Part shown: piece after piece, positions 45,119 through 53,085 of the stretch
Layout of the letters: each line of letters opens with the position of its first letter
How positions within the stretch are numbered: the first letter of the stretch is position 1
From: Pandoraea oxalativorans
Lineage (GTDB): Bacteria; Pseudomonadota; Gammaproteobacteria; Burkholderiales; Burkholderiaceae
Reading direction: 5' to 3'
Assembly: GCF_000972785.3 (NCBI RefSeq)
Contig: NZ_CP011253.3
Location: 310,001 to 374,000, forward strand
DNA: 64,000 bases
The notes under the pieces: generated by a model
Told to the model about the DNA's origin: nothing
Seen by the model: only the letters and a program-made list of their open reading frames with translations
Databases searched by the model: none
Made by a program: the position numbers and the translations under genes

Positions 45119-45187
45119 GTCATCCTCCGGAAGACCCCTTGCGAGGGGTTTGTCGTTTTCGCGTGGCGCATGTTAATTTGCCGAAAC

Positions 45188-45220
45188 TTTCAATTCGCTT
45201 TCGATTTCGTGTCGAATCCG
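45188..45220. promoter_or_regulatory. three 11-bp direct repeats in the importer/two-component promoter
   Basis: Repeats TTTCAATTCGC, TTTCGATTTCG and TGTCGAATCCG follow each other exactly every 11 bp in the 144-bp divergent gap. Tandem sites with an 11-bp period are the usual target of OmpR/PhoB-type regulators, such as the one encoded at 45263. Confidence 0.55.
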
Positions 45221-45262
45221 GCTTGAGCCCCGATTTTCGGGTCATGGATTTCCCTAGTTCTC

Positions 45263-45961
45263 ATGCGCATCCTGCTTGTCGAAGACAATCCGAGTCTGGC
45301 CAAATCGCTCTCCGAAGCGCTGACGCAGGCGAACTTCGCCGTCGATTGCATGCACGACGGCGAAGCGGCCGATCACGTGCTGCGCACACAGGAATATTCG
45401 CTCGTGATTCTCGATCTGGGGCTGCCGCGACTGGACGGGCTTGAGATCCTGCGCCGACTGCGCGCGCGCCGTAACCGGGTGCCCGTGCTGATCCTCACTG
45501 CACACGGCTCGCTCGAAGACCGTGTCAAGGGTCTCAATCTCGGGGCCGACGATTATCTTTCAAAACCGTTCGAACTCGACGAACTGGAAGCGCGGGCGCG
45601 CGCGCTGATCCGTCGCTCTCAACATCACGAAAGCGCGGATGTGACGTGCGGGCCGCTCGTGTTCGATGGCGTTGAGCGCAGCTTCCGGCTCGATGGCGAG
45701 CTGCTTGCGCTGACCAAGCGTGAGCGCGCCGTGCTCGAAGTGCTGATTCTGCGAGGCGGACGCGCCATCAACAAGGAAGCGCTCTCGGAGAAGCTCTTCG
45801 GTATCGACGAGTCCGTGAATCCGGACGCCATCGAGATCTACGTCTACCGCCTGCGCAAGAAGCTCGAAGGCAGTCGCGTGGCGATCGTCACATTGCGCGG
45901 GCTGGGTTATCTGCTTGAAGAGAAGACCGATCTCGCCCCGCCAGTACCTTCTGTCGACTGA
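45263..45961 (+). CDS. OmpR/PhoB-family response regulator (TctD/QseB-like)
   Basis: A 232-aa two-domain regulator. The receiver has the acidic pair in LLVEDNPS, the phosphorylated Asp51 in VILDLGLPRLDG and Lys near residue 101 in DDYLSKPF. The C-terminal winged helix ends with NPDAIEIYVYRLRKKLEG and TLRGLGYLLEE, typical of OmpR family members. The histidine kinase gene starts 22 bp after its stop. It diverges from the binding-protein gene and likely controls the importer through direct repeats in the shared promoter. Confidence 0.93.
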   Translation: MRILLVEDNPSLAKSLSEALTQANFAVDCMHDGEAADHVLRTQEYSLVILDLGLPRLDGLEILRRLRARRNRVPVLILTAHGSLEDRVKGLNLGADDYLSKPFELDELEARARALIRRSQHHESADVTCGPLVFDGVERSFRLDGELLALTKRERAVLEVLILRGGRAINKEALSEKLFGIDESVNPDAIEIYVYRLRKKLEGSRVAIVTLRGLGYLLEEKTDLAPPVPSVD

Positions 45962-45983
45962 TTTTCAGACGCATCGCTCTGTC

Positions 45984-47492
45984 ATGCCGCAACCGAATCT
46001 TCGCCGTCAACTGGCGCTCTGGCTGCTGTTCCCGTTGCTGGGACTGCTCGCGCTCGACACCTGGCTGACGTATCAGCGCGCGATGAGTGCAGCCAACTCG
46101 GCGTTCGACCGCTCGCTGGAGTTCTCGATCAAGTCGATTCGCGAAGGCACGCAACTGATCGACGGCGAGGTCCAGGTCAATCTGCCGTATCTCGCGCTGG
46201 AGATGTTCGAATCGGATCGTGGCGGCAAGATCTACTACGTGATTCGCGAGGGCGGCGACGGCGCGCAAGGGGGCGATAACGACGGCCGGGCGGTGACCGG
46301 CTATCACGATCTGCCGTTGCCGCCCGCAGGAGTCACGCCGGAGCCCTATCACACGGCCTTCTACGACGCGACGTATCGCGGTGAGACGTTGCGCATGGGC
46401 GCACTTCAGTTGCCGGTGCACGACGTACCGAACGCGAAGACGCGCGTCGCGTGGATCGTCGTCGGCGAGACGACCGAGGCGCGTCACGAACTTGCCCGCC
46501 AGATTCTGACCGGTGCGCTTCAGCAGGAAGTGCTGCTGGTGGTGCTGGCGCTCGCGATCGTGTGGCTCGGGGTGACGCGCGGCCTGCGTCCGCTCAACCG
46601 ACTGTCGGCCAAGGTCGCCGCGCGAGAGGAGGACGACACCACGCCGCTCGAGAACGTCGACCTGCCGACCGAAGTCAAGCCGCTCGTCGAGTCCATCAAC
46701 CAGTACGTGGGACGGGTGGGGCGCATGCAGGCGTCGCGTCAACGCTTCTTCGCGGACGCCGCCCATCAGTTGAAGACGCCGCTGGCAATCATCCAGGCGG
46801 AGTCCGAGCTGACGCTGCGCGAGTCCTTGAGCGCACAGGCGCGTGAGCGCGTCGAACGCCTCAATCAGGCGGTGAAACAGGCGGCGAAGAGCGTGCGGCA
46901 GTTGCTCTCGCTGTCGCGTCTGGAAGCGGAGGACGGCCCGCCCGTAGCGATGGTGCCGACCCGGCTCGATGAGGCGGCGCGCAGCGTCACACTCGACTGG
47001 TCGCCGGTGGCGCGCTCGCGCGGGATCGATCTCGGCTTCGAGAACGATGGCGCCGTGATGGTGCTGGCGCAACGTGAGTTGCTCGCCGAGTTGTGCGGCA
47101 ACCTGATCGACAACGCCATTCGCTATGCGGGGGATGGCGCGACGATCACCGTGCGCACGCGGCGCGGTGGGCAGGCGGGCCGTGGAGGCGGTGCGGACGT
47201 TGCAAACGTTTCGCAAGCGTCGAATGGCGGGCACGACAACCTGGACGGCCCGGCGCTTCAAGTCGTCGACAACGGCCCCGGCATCCCGGCGCACGAGCGC
47301 GACGCCGTGTTCGAACGCTTCTATCGTCGCGAGTCCGCCGCGCTCACCCAATCTACCGTCGACGGCTCCGGTCTCGGACTCGCCATCGTCAAGGAAATCG
47401 CGCGCAAACATCACGCCGTCGTGACGCTGGGCGAAGCCCCGGGGGGAGGTCTGGAAGTCACCGTCCGATTCCCGGCAAACGAGACCGCCTAA
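45984..47492 (+). CDS. sensor histidine kinase (TctE/QseC-like)
   Basis: A 502-aa inner-membrane sensor. TM1 is at residues 8-28 and TM2 near 175-198, leaving a periplasmic sensor domain of about 145 residues; a HAMP-like linker follows. The H-box has His261 in ADAAHQLKTPLAII, the N-box is ELCGNLIDNAIRYAG and the G-box GSGLGLAIVKEIA. The start at 45984 is preferred; the frame is open back to 45915, within the response regulator gene. TctE-type kinases often sense carboxylates, but the ligand here is unknown. Confidence 0.92.
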   Translation: MPQPNLRRQLALWLLFPLLGLLALDTWLTYQRAMSAANSAFDRSLEFSIKSIREGTQLIDGEVQVNLPYLALEMFESDRGGKIYYVIREGGDGAQGGDNDGRAVTGYHDLPLPPAGVTPEPYHTAFYDATYRGETLRMGALQLPVHDVPNAKTRVAWIVVGETTEARHELARQILTGALQQEVLLVVLALAIVWLGVTRGLRPLNRLSAKVAAREEDDTTPLENVDLPTEVKPLVESINQYVGRVGRMQASRQRFFADAAHQLKTPLAIIQAESELTLRESLSAQARERVERLNQAVKQAAKSVRQLLSLSRLEAEDGPPVAMVPTRLDEAARSVTLDWSPVARSRGIDLGFENDGAVMVLAQRELLAELCGNLIDNAIRYAGDGATITVRTRRGGQAGRGGGADVANVSQASNGGHDNLDGPALQVVDNGPGIPAHERDAVFERFYRRESAALTQSTVDGSGLGLAIVKEIARKHHAVVTLGEAPGGGLEVTVRFPANETA

Positions 47493-47634
47493 CCTTCGAA
47501 GGATGAAATTTCCTCTTTATGCTATTCCGTGGGAAGGATATTCCATGAAGCCGCATAACGAAGGGTAATTCTGCAAGCCTTTTCCCCGTTGCCGCGCGTA
47601 CGATCGACGCACTCTTTTTTGGCGGGGGCCCATC

Positions 47635-48795
47635 ATGCGCGAGAACGAAACACTTCACTACTTCGATTACGCTGCGACAACGCCGGCGGACGCCTCCGTC
47701 ATCGCGGCGATGGCCGACTGTCTGGGCATCGACGGCGTGTTCGGTAATCCCGCGTCCAGTTCGCATTCCGCAGGTGTGAGCGCCCGCCGTCTTGTGGAGC
47801 GCGCGCGTTCGCAGGTCGCATCGCTGATCGGTGCCGATGCGGCCGAGATCGTCTGGACGTCCGGCGCGACCGAATCGAACAATCTCGCGCTCAAGGGCTA
47901 TGCAGAGTTGGGACATGCGCGCCCGCATCTGATCACCAGCGTGCTCGAACACAAGGCCATTCTCGATACGATGGCGAGTCTGGAAAAGCGCGGTGTGCCC
48001 GTCACCTATGTGAAGCCCTCGACGACCGGCGAGATCACGGCCGACATCGTGGCGGCGGCGCTGCGTCCGGATACGGGGCTGGTGTCGGTCATGCTCGTGA
48101 ACAACGAACTGGGGACGCTGACCGACGTGGCGGCCATCGCGAAGGTGGTGCATGCGGCAGGCGCACTGCTCCATGTGGACGGCGCGCAGGCGCTCGGCAA
48201 GACCCCCATCGACGTGAAGGCCATGGGCATCGACATGCTGTCGATGTCGGCACACAAGGTCTATGGCCCGAAGGGCATCGGTGCTCTGTATGTGAGCAAA
48301 GACGCAATTTCGCGCATCGCGCCGCAAATGCACGGTGGCGGTCACGAGCGCGGTTTGCGCTCGGGCACGCTGGCGACGCATCAGATCGTCGGCATGGGCA
48401 CGGCGTGCGAGTTGGCGATGCAAAACATGACGGTCGACACCGTTCGTATCGAAGCGCTGAGCCAGCGTCTGCTCGACGGTGTGCGGGGCCTCGATGGCGT
48501 GGTGCACAACGCCGCGAATGCTCGCCGCATTCCCCATACACTCAGCCTGACGATCCGCCACCCCGGTTTCTTCACGTTCATGCTCAACGCCAATCTCGCG
48601 GTGTCGTCCACGTCGGCGTGCAATTCGGCGTCCGGGCAACCGTCGCACGTGCTGAGCGCCATCGGTTTGGACAGCGAAGCGGCGAGGCGCACCGTGCGTC
48701 TGAGTCTTGGACGATTTACTTCCGAGGCGTCCGTCGATTTTGCGATTGCGTGCTTCGCGCGCGTGGTTTGCCAGTGCCGCGCGCTGGCGGCGTAA
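47635..48795 (+). CDS. cysteine desulfurase (NifS/IscS-like)
   Basis: A 386-aa class V PLP enzyme. The cofactor Lys208 is in SMSAHKVYGPKG and the catalytic Cys329 in SSTSACNSASGQPS, on a short loop as in group I desulfurases. HVDGAQALGKTPIDV near residue 181 holds the PLP-binding Asp. It removes sulfur from cysteine for Fe-S clusters or thio-modification. There is no iscU, iscA or regulator next to it, so it is a stand-alone paralogue, not the housekeeping isc operon. Confidence 0.9.
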   Translation: MRENETLHYFDYAATTPADASVIAAMADCLGIDGVFGNPASSSHSAGVSARRLVERARSQVASLIGADAAEIVWTSGATESNNLALKGYAELGHARPHLITSVLEHKAILDTMASLEKRGVPVTYVKPSTTGEITADIVAAALRPDTGLVSVMLVNNELGTLTDVAAIAKVVHAAGALLHVDGAQALGKTPIDVKAMGIDMLSMSAHKVYGPKGIGALYVSKDAISRIAPQMHGGGHERGLRSGTLATHQIVGMGTACELAMQNMTVDTVRIEALSQRLLDGVRGLDGVVHNAANARRIPHTLSLTIRHPGFFTFMLNANLAVSSTSACNSASGQPSHVLSAIGLDSEAARRTVRLSLGRFTSEASVDFAIACFARVVCQCRALAA

Positions 48796-49046
48796 TACCG
48801 TTGGGGGCATCGCGGTTAGCGCCTTCGGTGCCTGACGGGTTTTCCACGCTGTAGACCTCGCGACAGGCGGGGTGAGGGACGTAAGAATAGGCAGAGACGG
48901 TTGATCCAACGCAAGTCGACGAATATTCAATGCGCCGGATGCCAGGGAGTGCATTTCGCCGTCTTGTATTATGCTTTGAACGACTTGCGATATTGCTGAC
49001 TCCTATTCTTTCCCTCTCCCCACCCACCTTCATGTCGGAGGTATGT

Positions 49047-50516
49047 ATGAGCAAAGAGAAAGACCGTCCGGACACCGGCTCGACGACCGGTGCCGGTGCA
49101 CCGGCGGCAAGCGACCGAAACACGCTTTCGGTCGGCGCGGATGGCCCGCTCCTGTTGCATGACGTTCATTTCCTCGAACAAATGGCGCACTTCAACCGGG
49201 AGAAGGTCCCCGAGCGCCAGCCGCACGCCAAGGGCGCAGGTGCCTTCGGCATTTTCGAAACCACGGAAGATGTGAGCCGTTACACCAAGGCGTCGCTGTT
49301 CAAGAAGGGCGCGAAGGGCGACATGCTCGCGCGTTTCTCCACGGTCGCGGGCGAAGCCGGTAGTCCCGATACCTGGCGCGACGTGCGCGGTTTCTCCCTC
49401 AAGTTCTATACCGACGAAGGCAATTACGACCTCGTTGGCAACAACACCCCGGTCTTCTTTGTCCGCGACCCGATGAAATTCCCGCACTTCATTCGCAGCC
49501 AGAAGCGTCTGCCGGACTCGGGCCTGCGCGACAACCACATGCAGTGGGATTTCTGGACGAACAATCCGGAGTCCGCGCATCAGGTGACCTACCTGATGGG
49601 CGACCGCGGTTTGCCGCGCACCTGGCGTCACATGAACGGATATGGTTCGCATACCTACATGTGGGTTAACGCCAGTGGCGAGAAATTCTGGGTCAAGTAT
49701 CACTTCCACACGCAGCAGGGCATGGAGTTCTTCTCCAATGCCGAAGCCGCGACCATGTCCGGTCAGGACGCCGATTTCCACCGTCGCGATCTGTTCGACG
49801 CCATTGCGCGTGGCGACAACCCGAGCTGGATCCTGTCGGTGCAGGTGATGCCGTACGCGGACGCGAAGCAGTACCGCTTCAATCCCTTCGATCTGACGAA
49901 GACGTGGTCGCACAAGGACTATCCGCTGATCAAGGTGGGCAAGATGACGCTCAACCGCAATCCGGAGAACTTCTTCGCGCAGATCGAGCAAGCGGCGTTC
50001 TCGCCGGGCAACACCGTGCCGGGCATCGGTCTGTCGCCGGACAAGATGCTGCTCGGCCGTGCGTTCGCCTATAACGACGCGCAGCGCAATCGCATCGGCA
50101 CCAACTTCCACCAACTGCCGGTGAACCGCCCGAAGGTGCCGGTGCAGACGTATATGTTCGACGGTCACATGGCTTACGAACATAGCGGTAACGCCCCGGT
50201 GTACGTGCCCAACAGCGGTGGACGTCCCTACGCCGATCAGACAGGTGCGGCCGAAGACGGCTGGGAATCCGACGGCGCCATGGTCCGCAGTGCCTACACG
50301 CTGCACAAGGACGATGACGACTTCTCGCAGCCGGGCGACCTCGTGCGTAACGTGTTCGACGAAGCGGCCCGTACGCGTCTCGTCGAAACGGTCTCCGGTG
50401 CGCTGCTCGGCGGTGTCCGCAGTCCGGTACTGGAGCGCGCGTTCGACTACTGGAAGCAGGTCGATCCGGATGTCGGCGCGCGGATCGAGCAGGCGGTGAA
50501 GGCTGGGAAGAAGTGA
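49047..50516 (+). CDS. heme catalase (clade 3, small subunit type)
   Basis: A 489-aa monofunctional catalase that breaks down hydrogen peroxide in the cytosol. The active-site His60 is in [13 protein letters not shown], the Asn in the [23 protein letters not shown] block, and the proximal heme ligand Tyr342 in [17 protein letters not shown]. The start at 49047 has GGAGG upstream; the longer frame from 48930 lacks family similarity. It has no signal peptide. A strong terminator follows directly. Confidence 0.95.
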   Translation: MSKEKDRPDTGSTTGAGAPAASDRNTLSVGADGPLLLHDVHFLEQMAHFNREKVPERQPHAKGAGAFGIFETTEDVSRYTKASLFKKGAKGDMLARFSTVAGEAGSPDTWRDVRGFSLKFYTDEGNYDLVGNNTPVFFVRDPMKFPHFIRSQKRLPDSGLRDNHMQWDFWTNNPESAHQVTYLMGDRGLPRTWRHMNGYGSHTYMWVNASGEKFWVKYHFHTQQGMEFFSNAEAATMSGQDADFHRRDLFDAIARGDNPSWILSVQVMPYADAKQYRFNPFDLTKTWSHKDYPLIKVGKMTLNRNPENFFAQIEQAAFSPGNTVPGIGLSPDKMLLGRAFAYNDAQRNRIGTNFHQLPVNRPKVPVQTYMFDGHMAYEHSGNAPVYVPNSGGRPYADQTGAAEDGWESDGAMVRSAYTLHKDDDDFSQPGDLVRNVFDEAARTRLVETVSGALLGGVRSPVLERAFDYWKQVDPDVGARIEQAVKAGKK

Positions 50517-50552
50517 CGCGCAGTTGGTAATGCTGTATCGATGCCGATGACG

Positions 50553-50588
50553 GCGAGTGACGATGCTTTGCATCGTCCTCGCTTTTTT
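50553..50588 (+). terminator. Rho-independent terminator of the catalase gene
   Basis: Arms GCGAG(T)GACGATGC and GCATCGTCCTCGC around TTT, followed by TTTTTT. Its T-run touches the end of the convergent gene at 50587. Confidence 0.88.
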
Positions 50589-51120
50589 ATGTGAAAGGTT
50601 TCTCGTCGAGCTGGGTAATCCGCTTGAGGATTCGCTGTGCCGTGGGCGTCGCGCGCAACAGTTCACGAGTCTTGTCATTGAGGCGAGCAATGATGCCGTC
50701 GACGGTTGTCCCGGCTTCCCGTATCGCTCGATCAGGCTCATAGGAACCAATTAACTGGAGCCGGGACGTGGCCCTGTCGCGAAAGATGGCTTCGAAGATT
50801 TCCGGTGTCTCGAAGAGCATCCATTCAAGCGCGGGCGCTACGACCTCCACCTCGAATCGTCGCTCCGACGAATACAGAGACAGCATCTCCTCTGAATCGC
50901 CCTCCATGTCCAGTATCAGTTCCTCATGATAGGTATAGGCGTTGCGAATCAGCAGAAGTTGTAGTTCGTTCTCCCGGAGGATTGGGGCGGCATGGCAGTC
51001 GGCGAGCGTCTGACTCTTGCTCAGATAGAATATCGACGAGTCTACAACGTGTTGCGGTAGCCAGGCTTTGAGAAGCTTTGCGCCGTCCGATGATGGGCAC
51101 ACGATATTTCGCTTCAACAT
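50587..51120 (-). CDS. uncharacterised protein paired with an Mrr-like nuclease
   Basis: A 177-aa protein I do not recognise. It is soluble, with no signal or membrane segment; the N-terminus KRNIVCPSSDGAKLLKAWLP and the later LQLLLIRNAYTYHEELILDMEGDSEEML could fit an alpha/beta domain, perhaps a degenerate TOPRIM fold lacking its acidic residues, which is a weak guess. The ATG at 51120 lies 2 bp after the stop of the nuclease-like gene, so the two are coupled; the longer open frame to 51438 runs through that gene. Base composition is less GC-rich than its neighbours, which suggests acquisition. Confidence 0.65.
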   Translation of the reverse strand: MLKRNIVCPSSDGAKLLKAWLPQHVVDSSIFYLSKSQTLADCHAAPILRENELQLLLIRNAYTYHEELILDMEGDSEEMLSLYSSERRFEVEVVAPALEWMLFETPEIFEAIFRDRATSRLQLIGSYEPDRAIREAGTTVDGIIARLNDKTRELLRATPTAQRILKRITQLDEKPFT

Positions 51121-51122
51121 AG

Positions 51123-51695
51123 TCACGCTCCGTTGTGATCTTGTGAGATGCGGCAATGCGTAGCATCTTCTATGCACGCACGAAGCTTGCTTTTCAGCGC
51201 TTCGCAGAAGTCCTTTCGACGGACACAATGGTCGATGTCGTGACCGGTCCAGCACAAGATGGTTGATGGTTTGGTGAAGTTGATCAACGCAAGCGTTGAT
51301 CGACTGAATTCTCCCGTGGTGAACAGACAGCCGATCAGCGCAGAAGGACGCCGCGCGAGTTGTCCTTGCAATTTCGCAATGGGACCGTATGCCAACTTCC
51401 GGCTCGCCCGACTTGCGGGCGTCGAATAGTCTTTGCATTCAATCATCGCGGCAATGTTGGCCACGTACACGACCCCGTCGATCTGTTCAACGTTCTTTGT
51501 TCCAAGAAGGTCGACGCTGTAGGGCCATCTGACTTGTGCCCCGCTCAATTCAAACCCCTTCAGCACCAGATACTCAAGCGCTTTTCCGGGGTCCCATCCG
51601 GGCGTTGAGCATTGCTGGACTTTCTGCCACAAATCGCCGATATCCTCCCACCCGTAATCCCTCACCCGTTCGACATATTCCCTGTCCGCCACCAT
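51123..51695 (-). CDS. Mrr-like restriction-endonuclease-fold protein
   Basis: A 190-aa protein with a PD-(D/E)xK nuclease pattern: a helix with Glu41 (GKALEYLVLKGFELSG), Asp73 in EQIDGVVYV and the ExK pair Glu86/Lys88 in AMIECKDYS. This arrangement is typical of Mrr-like/type IV restriction endonucleases and related repair nucleases. The ATG at 51695 follows GGAGGA; the frame continues upstream to 51812 without family similarity. It forms a two-gene unit with the unknown protein downstream and reads as lower in GC than its neighbours. No methylase or specificity subunit is near, so if it is a defence gene it is a modification-dependent or stand-alone type. Confidence 0.75.
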   Translation of the reverse strand: MVADREYVERVRDYGWEDIGDLWQKVQQCSTPGWDPGKALEYLVLKGFELSGAQVRWPYSVDLLGTKNVEQIDGVVYVANIAAMIECKDYSTPASRASRKLAYGPIAKLQGQLARRPSALIGCLFTTGEFSRSTLALINFTKPSTILCWTGHDIDHCVRRKDFCEALKSKLRACIEDATHCRISQDHNGA

Positions 51696-51892
51696 GCTGT
51701 CCTCCGTGAATCTGAGGGCGATTCTAGGGGCGCGGGCCGGGCAGAAGTGGCAAGCGGTCGATTTATCGGAATTCGCCGATCGGGTTCGGCATTTCGTCCC
51801 AAGAAATGTCACTTATGGAGAGTGCGCGCGCTTCCTGATCGCATCGCCACTGCGGCACGCAGGTGGCACGCCTCCGGCAAAGCGCTTCGTCC

Positions 51893-52831
51893 TTAACGCA
51901 GGCGAGCCAGATCGGCGAGTGCGCGTTGAAACGCAGACGCGTTCTTCATCCCCTGATCTTCGTGATTGGTGTTGAAGAGCACGTGGGTGTCGTCGGCGAG
52001 CGCGGCGATCCGTTCGACACGCGCTGAAATGTCGATCAATTCACTCGCGCTGTACTCGTAGACGAAGCGACCCGATGAGGCTGTTATGCTCCCGCGGTTC
52101 CATGCAGCGGCATTGCGTCCGTGCAGACGCACGACGCACAGGTCGTCGCGCGTCGTGGCCCACACGGCGGGCACGGTGTTGTCGAACCCGGCGGGGCTGT
52201 CGACGATGGTGTGCGCCGCGCCCGTCTCGCGCAGCATGGCGAGGGTGGCCGCCTCGCGCGATGGCGTATCGAACCAGCTGCGGTGGCGAAATTCGATCGC
52301 GTGGCGCTCGCCGTCTAGTCGTCGCGCCGTCTCGAACACGAGGGCACGTCCGGCGCGGTCGTTCTTCACCCTTGGCGAGAACTGGAAGTGGATGGCCGTC
52401 AGTTGCCCGCTTTGGCGCAACGGCTCGACGCCTTCGAGATAGCGTCGCCACAACTCGTCACGCAACTCGACGGGAAGGTCGGCGGCGGCGATTTGTGCGC
52501 TGTCCGGCGATGGGCGCTGGTGTTGAGCGTCACGTGACGGTAACGCCTGCGCGATATCGGACGGCAACGCGGCGAGGGGCGTGTTGTGCCCGGTAAAGGC
52601 GCGAAACGCCTTGATGTGAAAGCGAAAGGCGGGGGGCGTGCGCTGTGTCCACCGCCAGGCGATGTCGGCGTCGGGCAATCGGTAGTAACTGCTGTCGACC
52701 TCGACTAGATCGAACTTCGATGCGTAGTGGCGCAGGCGCGCGGCCGGGGTATCGACGCCCGGTGGGTAGAACCGTCCGCACGCGATGAGCGTGGGATCGG
52801 TCCAGGACGACGTGCCGGTGCGGATTGTCAT
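51893..52831 (-). CDS. DUF72 (YecE-like) protein
   Basis: A 312-aa protein of the DUF72 family, a TIM-barrel group of unknown function. It begins IRTGTSSWTDP, with GRFYPPG and FDLVEVDSSYYRLPDADIAWRW next, FHIKAFRAFTGH near residue 70 and the block HAIEFRHRSWFDT in the middle, all typical; it ends with DDTHVLFNTNHEDQGMKNA. The ATG at 52831 is preferred to the open frame up to 52915. It diverges from the uvrD-like gene, and a LexA-like box lies in the shared promoter gap. Confidence 0.87.
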   Translation of the reverse strand: MTIRTGTSSWTDPTLIACGRFYPPGVDTPAARLRHYASKFDLVEVDSSYYRLPDADIAWRWTQRTPPAFRFHIKAFRAFTGHNTPLAALPSDIAQALPSRDAQHQRPSPDSAQIAAADLPVELRDELWRRYLEGVEPLRQSGQLTAIHFQFSPRVKNDRAGRALVFETARRLDGERHAIEFRHRSWFDTPSREAATLAMLRETGAAHTIVDSPAGFDNTVPAVWATTRDDLCVVRLHGRNAAAWNRGSITASSGRFVYEYSASELIDISARVERIAALADDTHVLFNTNHEDQGMKNASAFQRALADLARLR

Positions 52832-52927
52832 AGGGGCCGTGGGCGGGGGGCGGGCTGTCGAAGCGGGTGACAGCGAGGATTCATCCGAATTTCGCAAGGG
52901 GCTCGATGGGCGCAAAACCCATCGTTA

Positions 52928-52947
52928 TAATGTATAAATATACAGTA
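52928..52947. promoter_or_regulatory. LexA-like box between DUF72 and the UvrD-family helicase genes
   Basis: On the minus strand the site reads TACTGTATATTTATACATTA, 18 of 20 matches to the classical SOS box; one half-site is ACAT instead of ACAG. It is 97 bp from the DUF72 start and 139 bp from the helicase start. Confidence 0.5.
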
Positions 52948-53085
52948 CTCTTTGAGCGTACCTAAACCCGATCGATGCCAGCGAGGCGCTGCGCGGCCTA
53001 GCTTGTTTGCTTGCTTTTGCCCTTGCTTTAGCCCCTATTCCTGTCGGTCATCGACCGTTTTACAGCCGTTCATTCGCCAACCCGC

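Noticed and set aside
45888..47414. 508-codon minus-strand frame opposite the histidine kinase
   Set aside because: Shadow in the high-GC third-position pattern; the kinase has H, N and G boxes.
48969..50750. 593-codon minus-strand frame opposite the catalase gene
   Set aside because: Antisense shadow of a well-supported catalase; no recognisable family.
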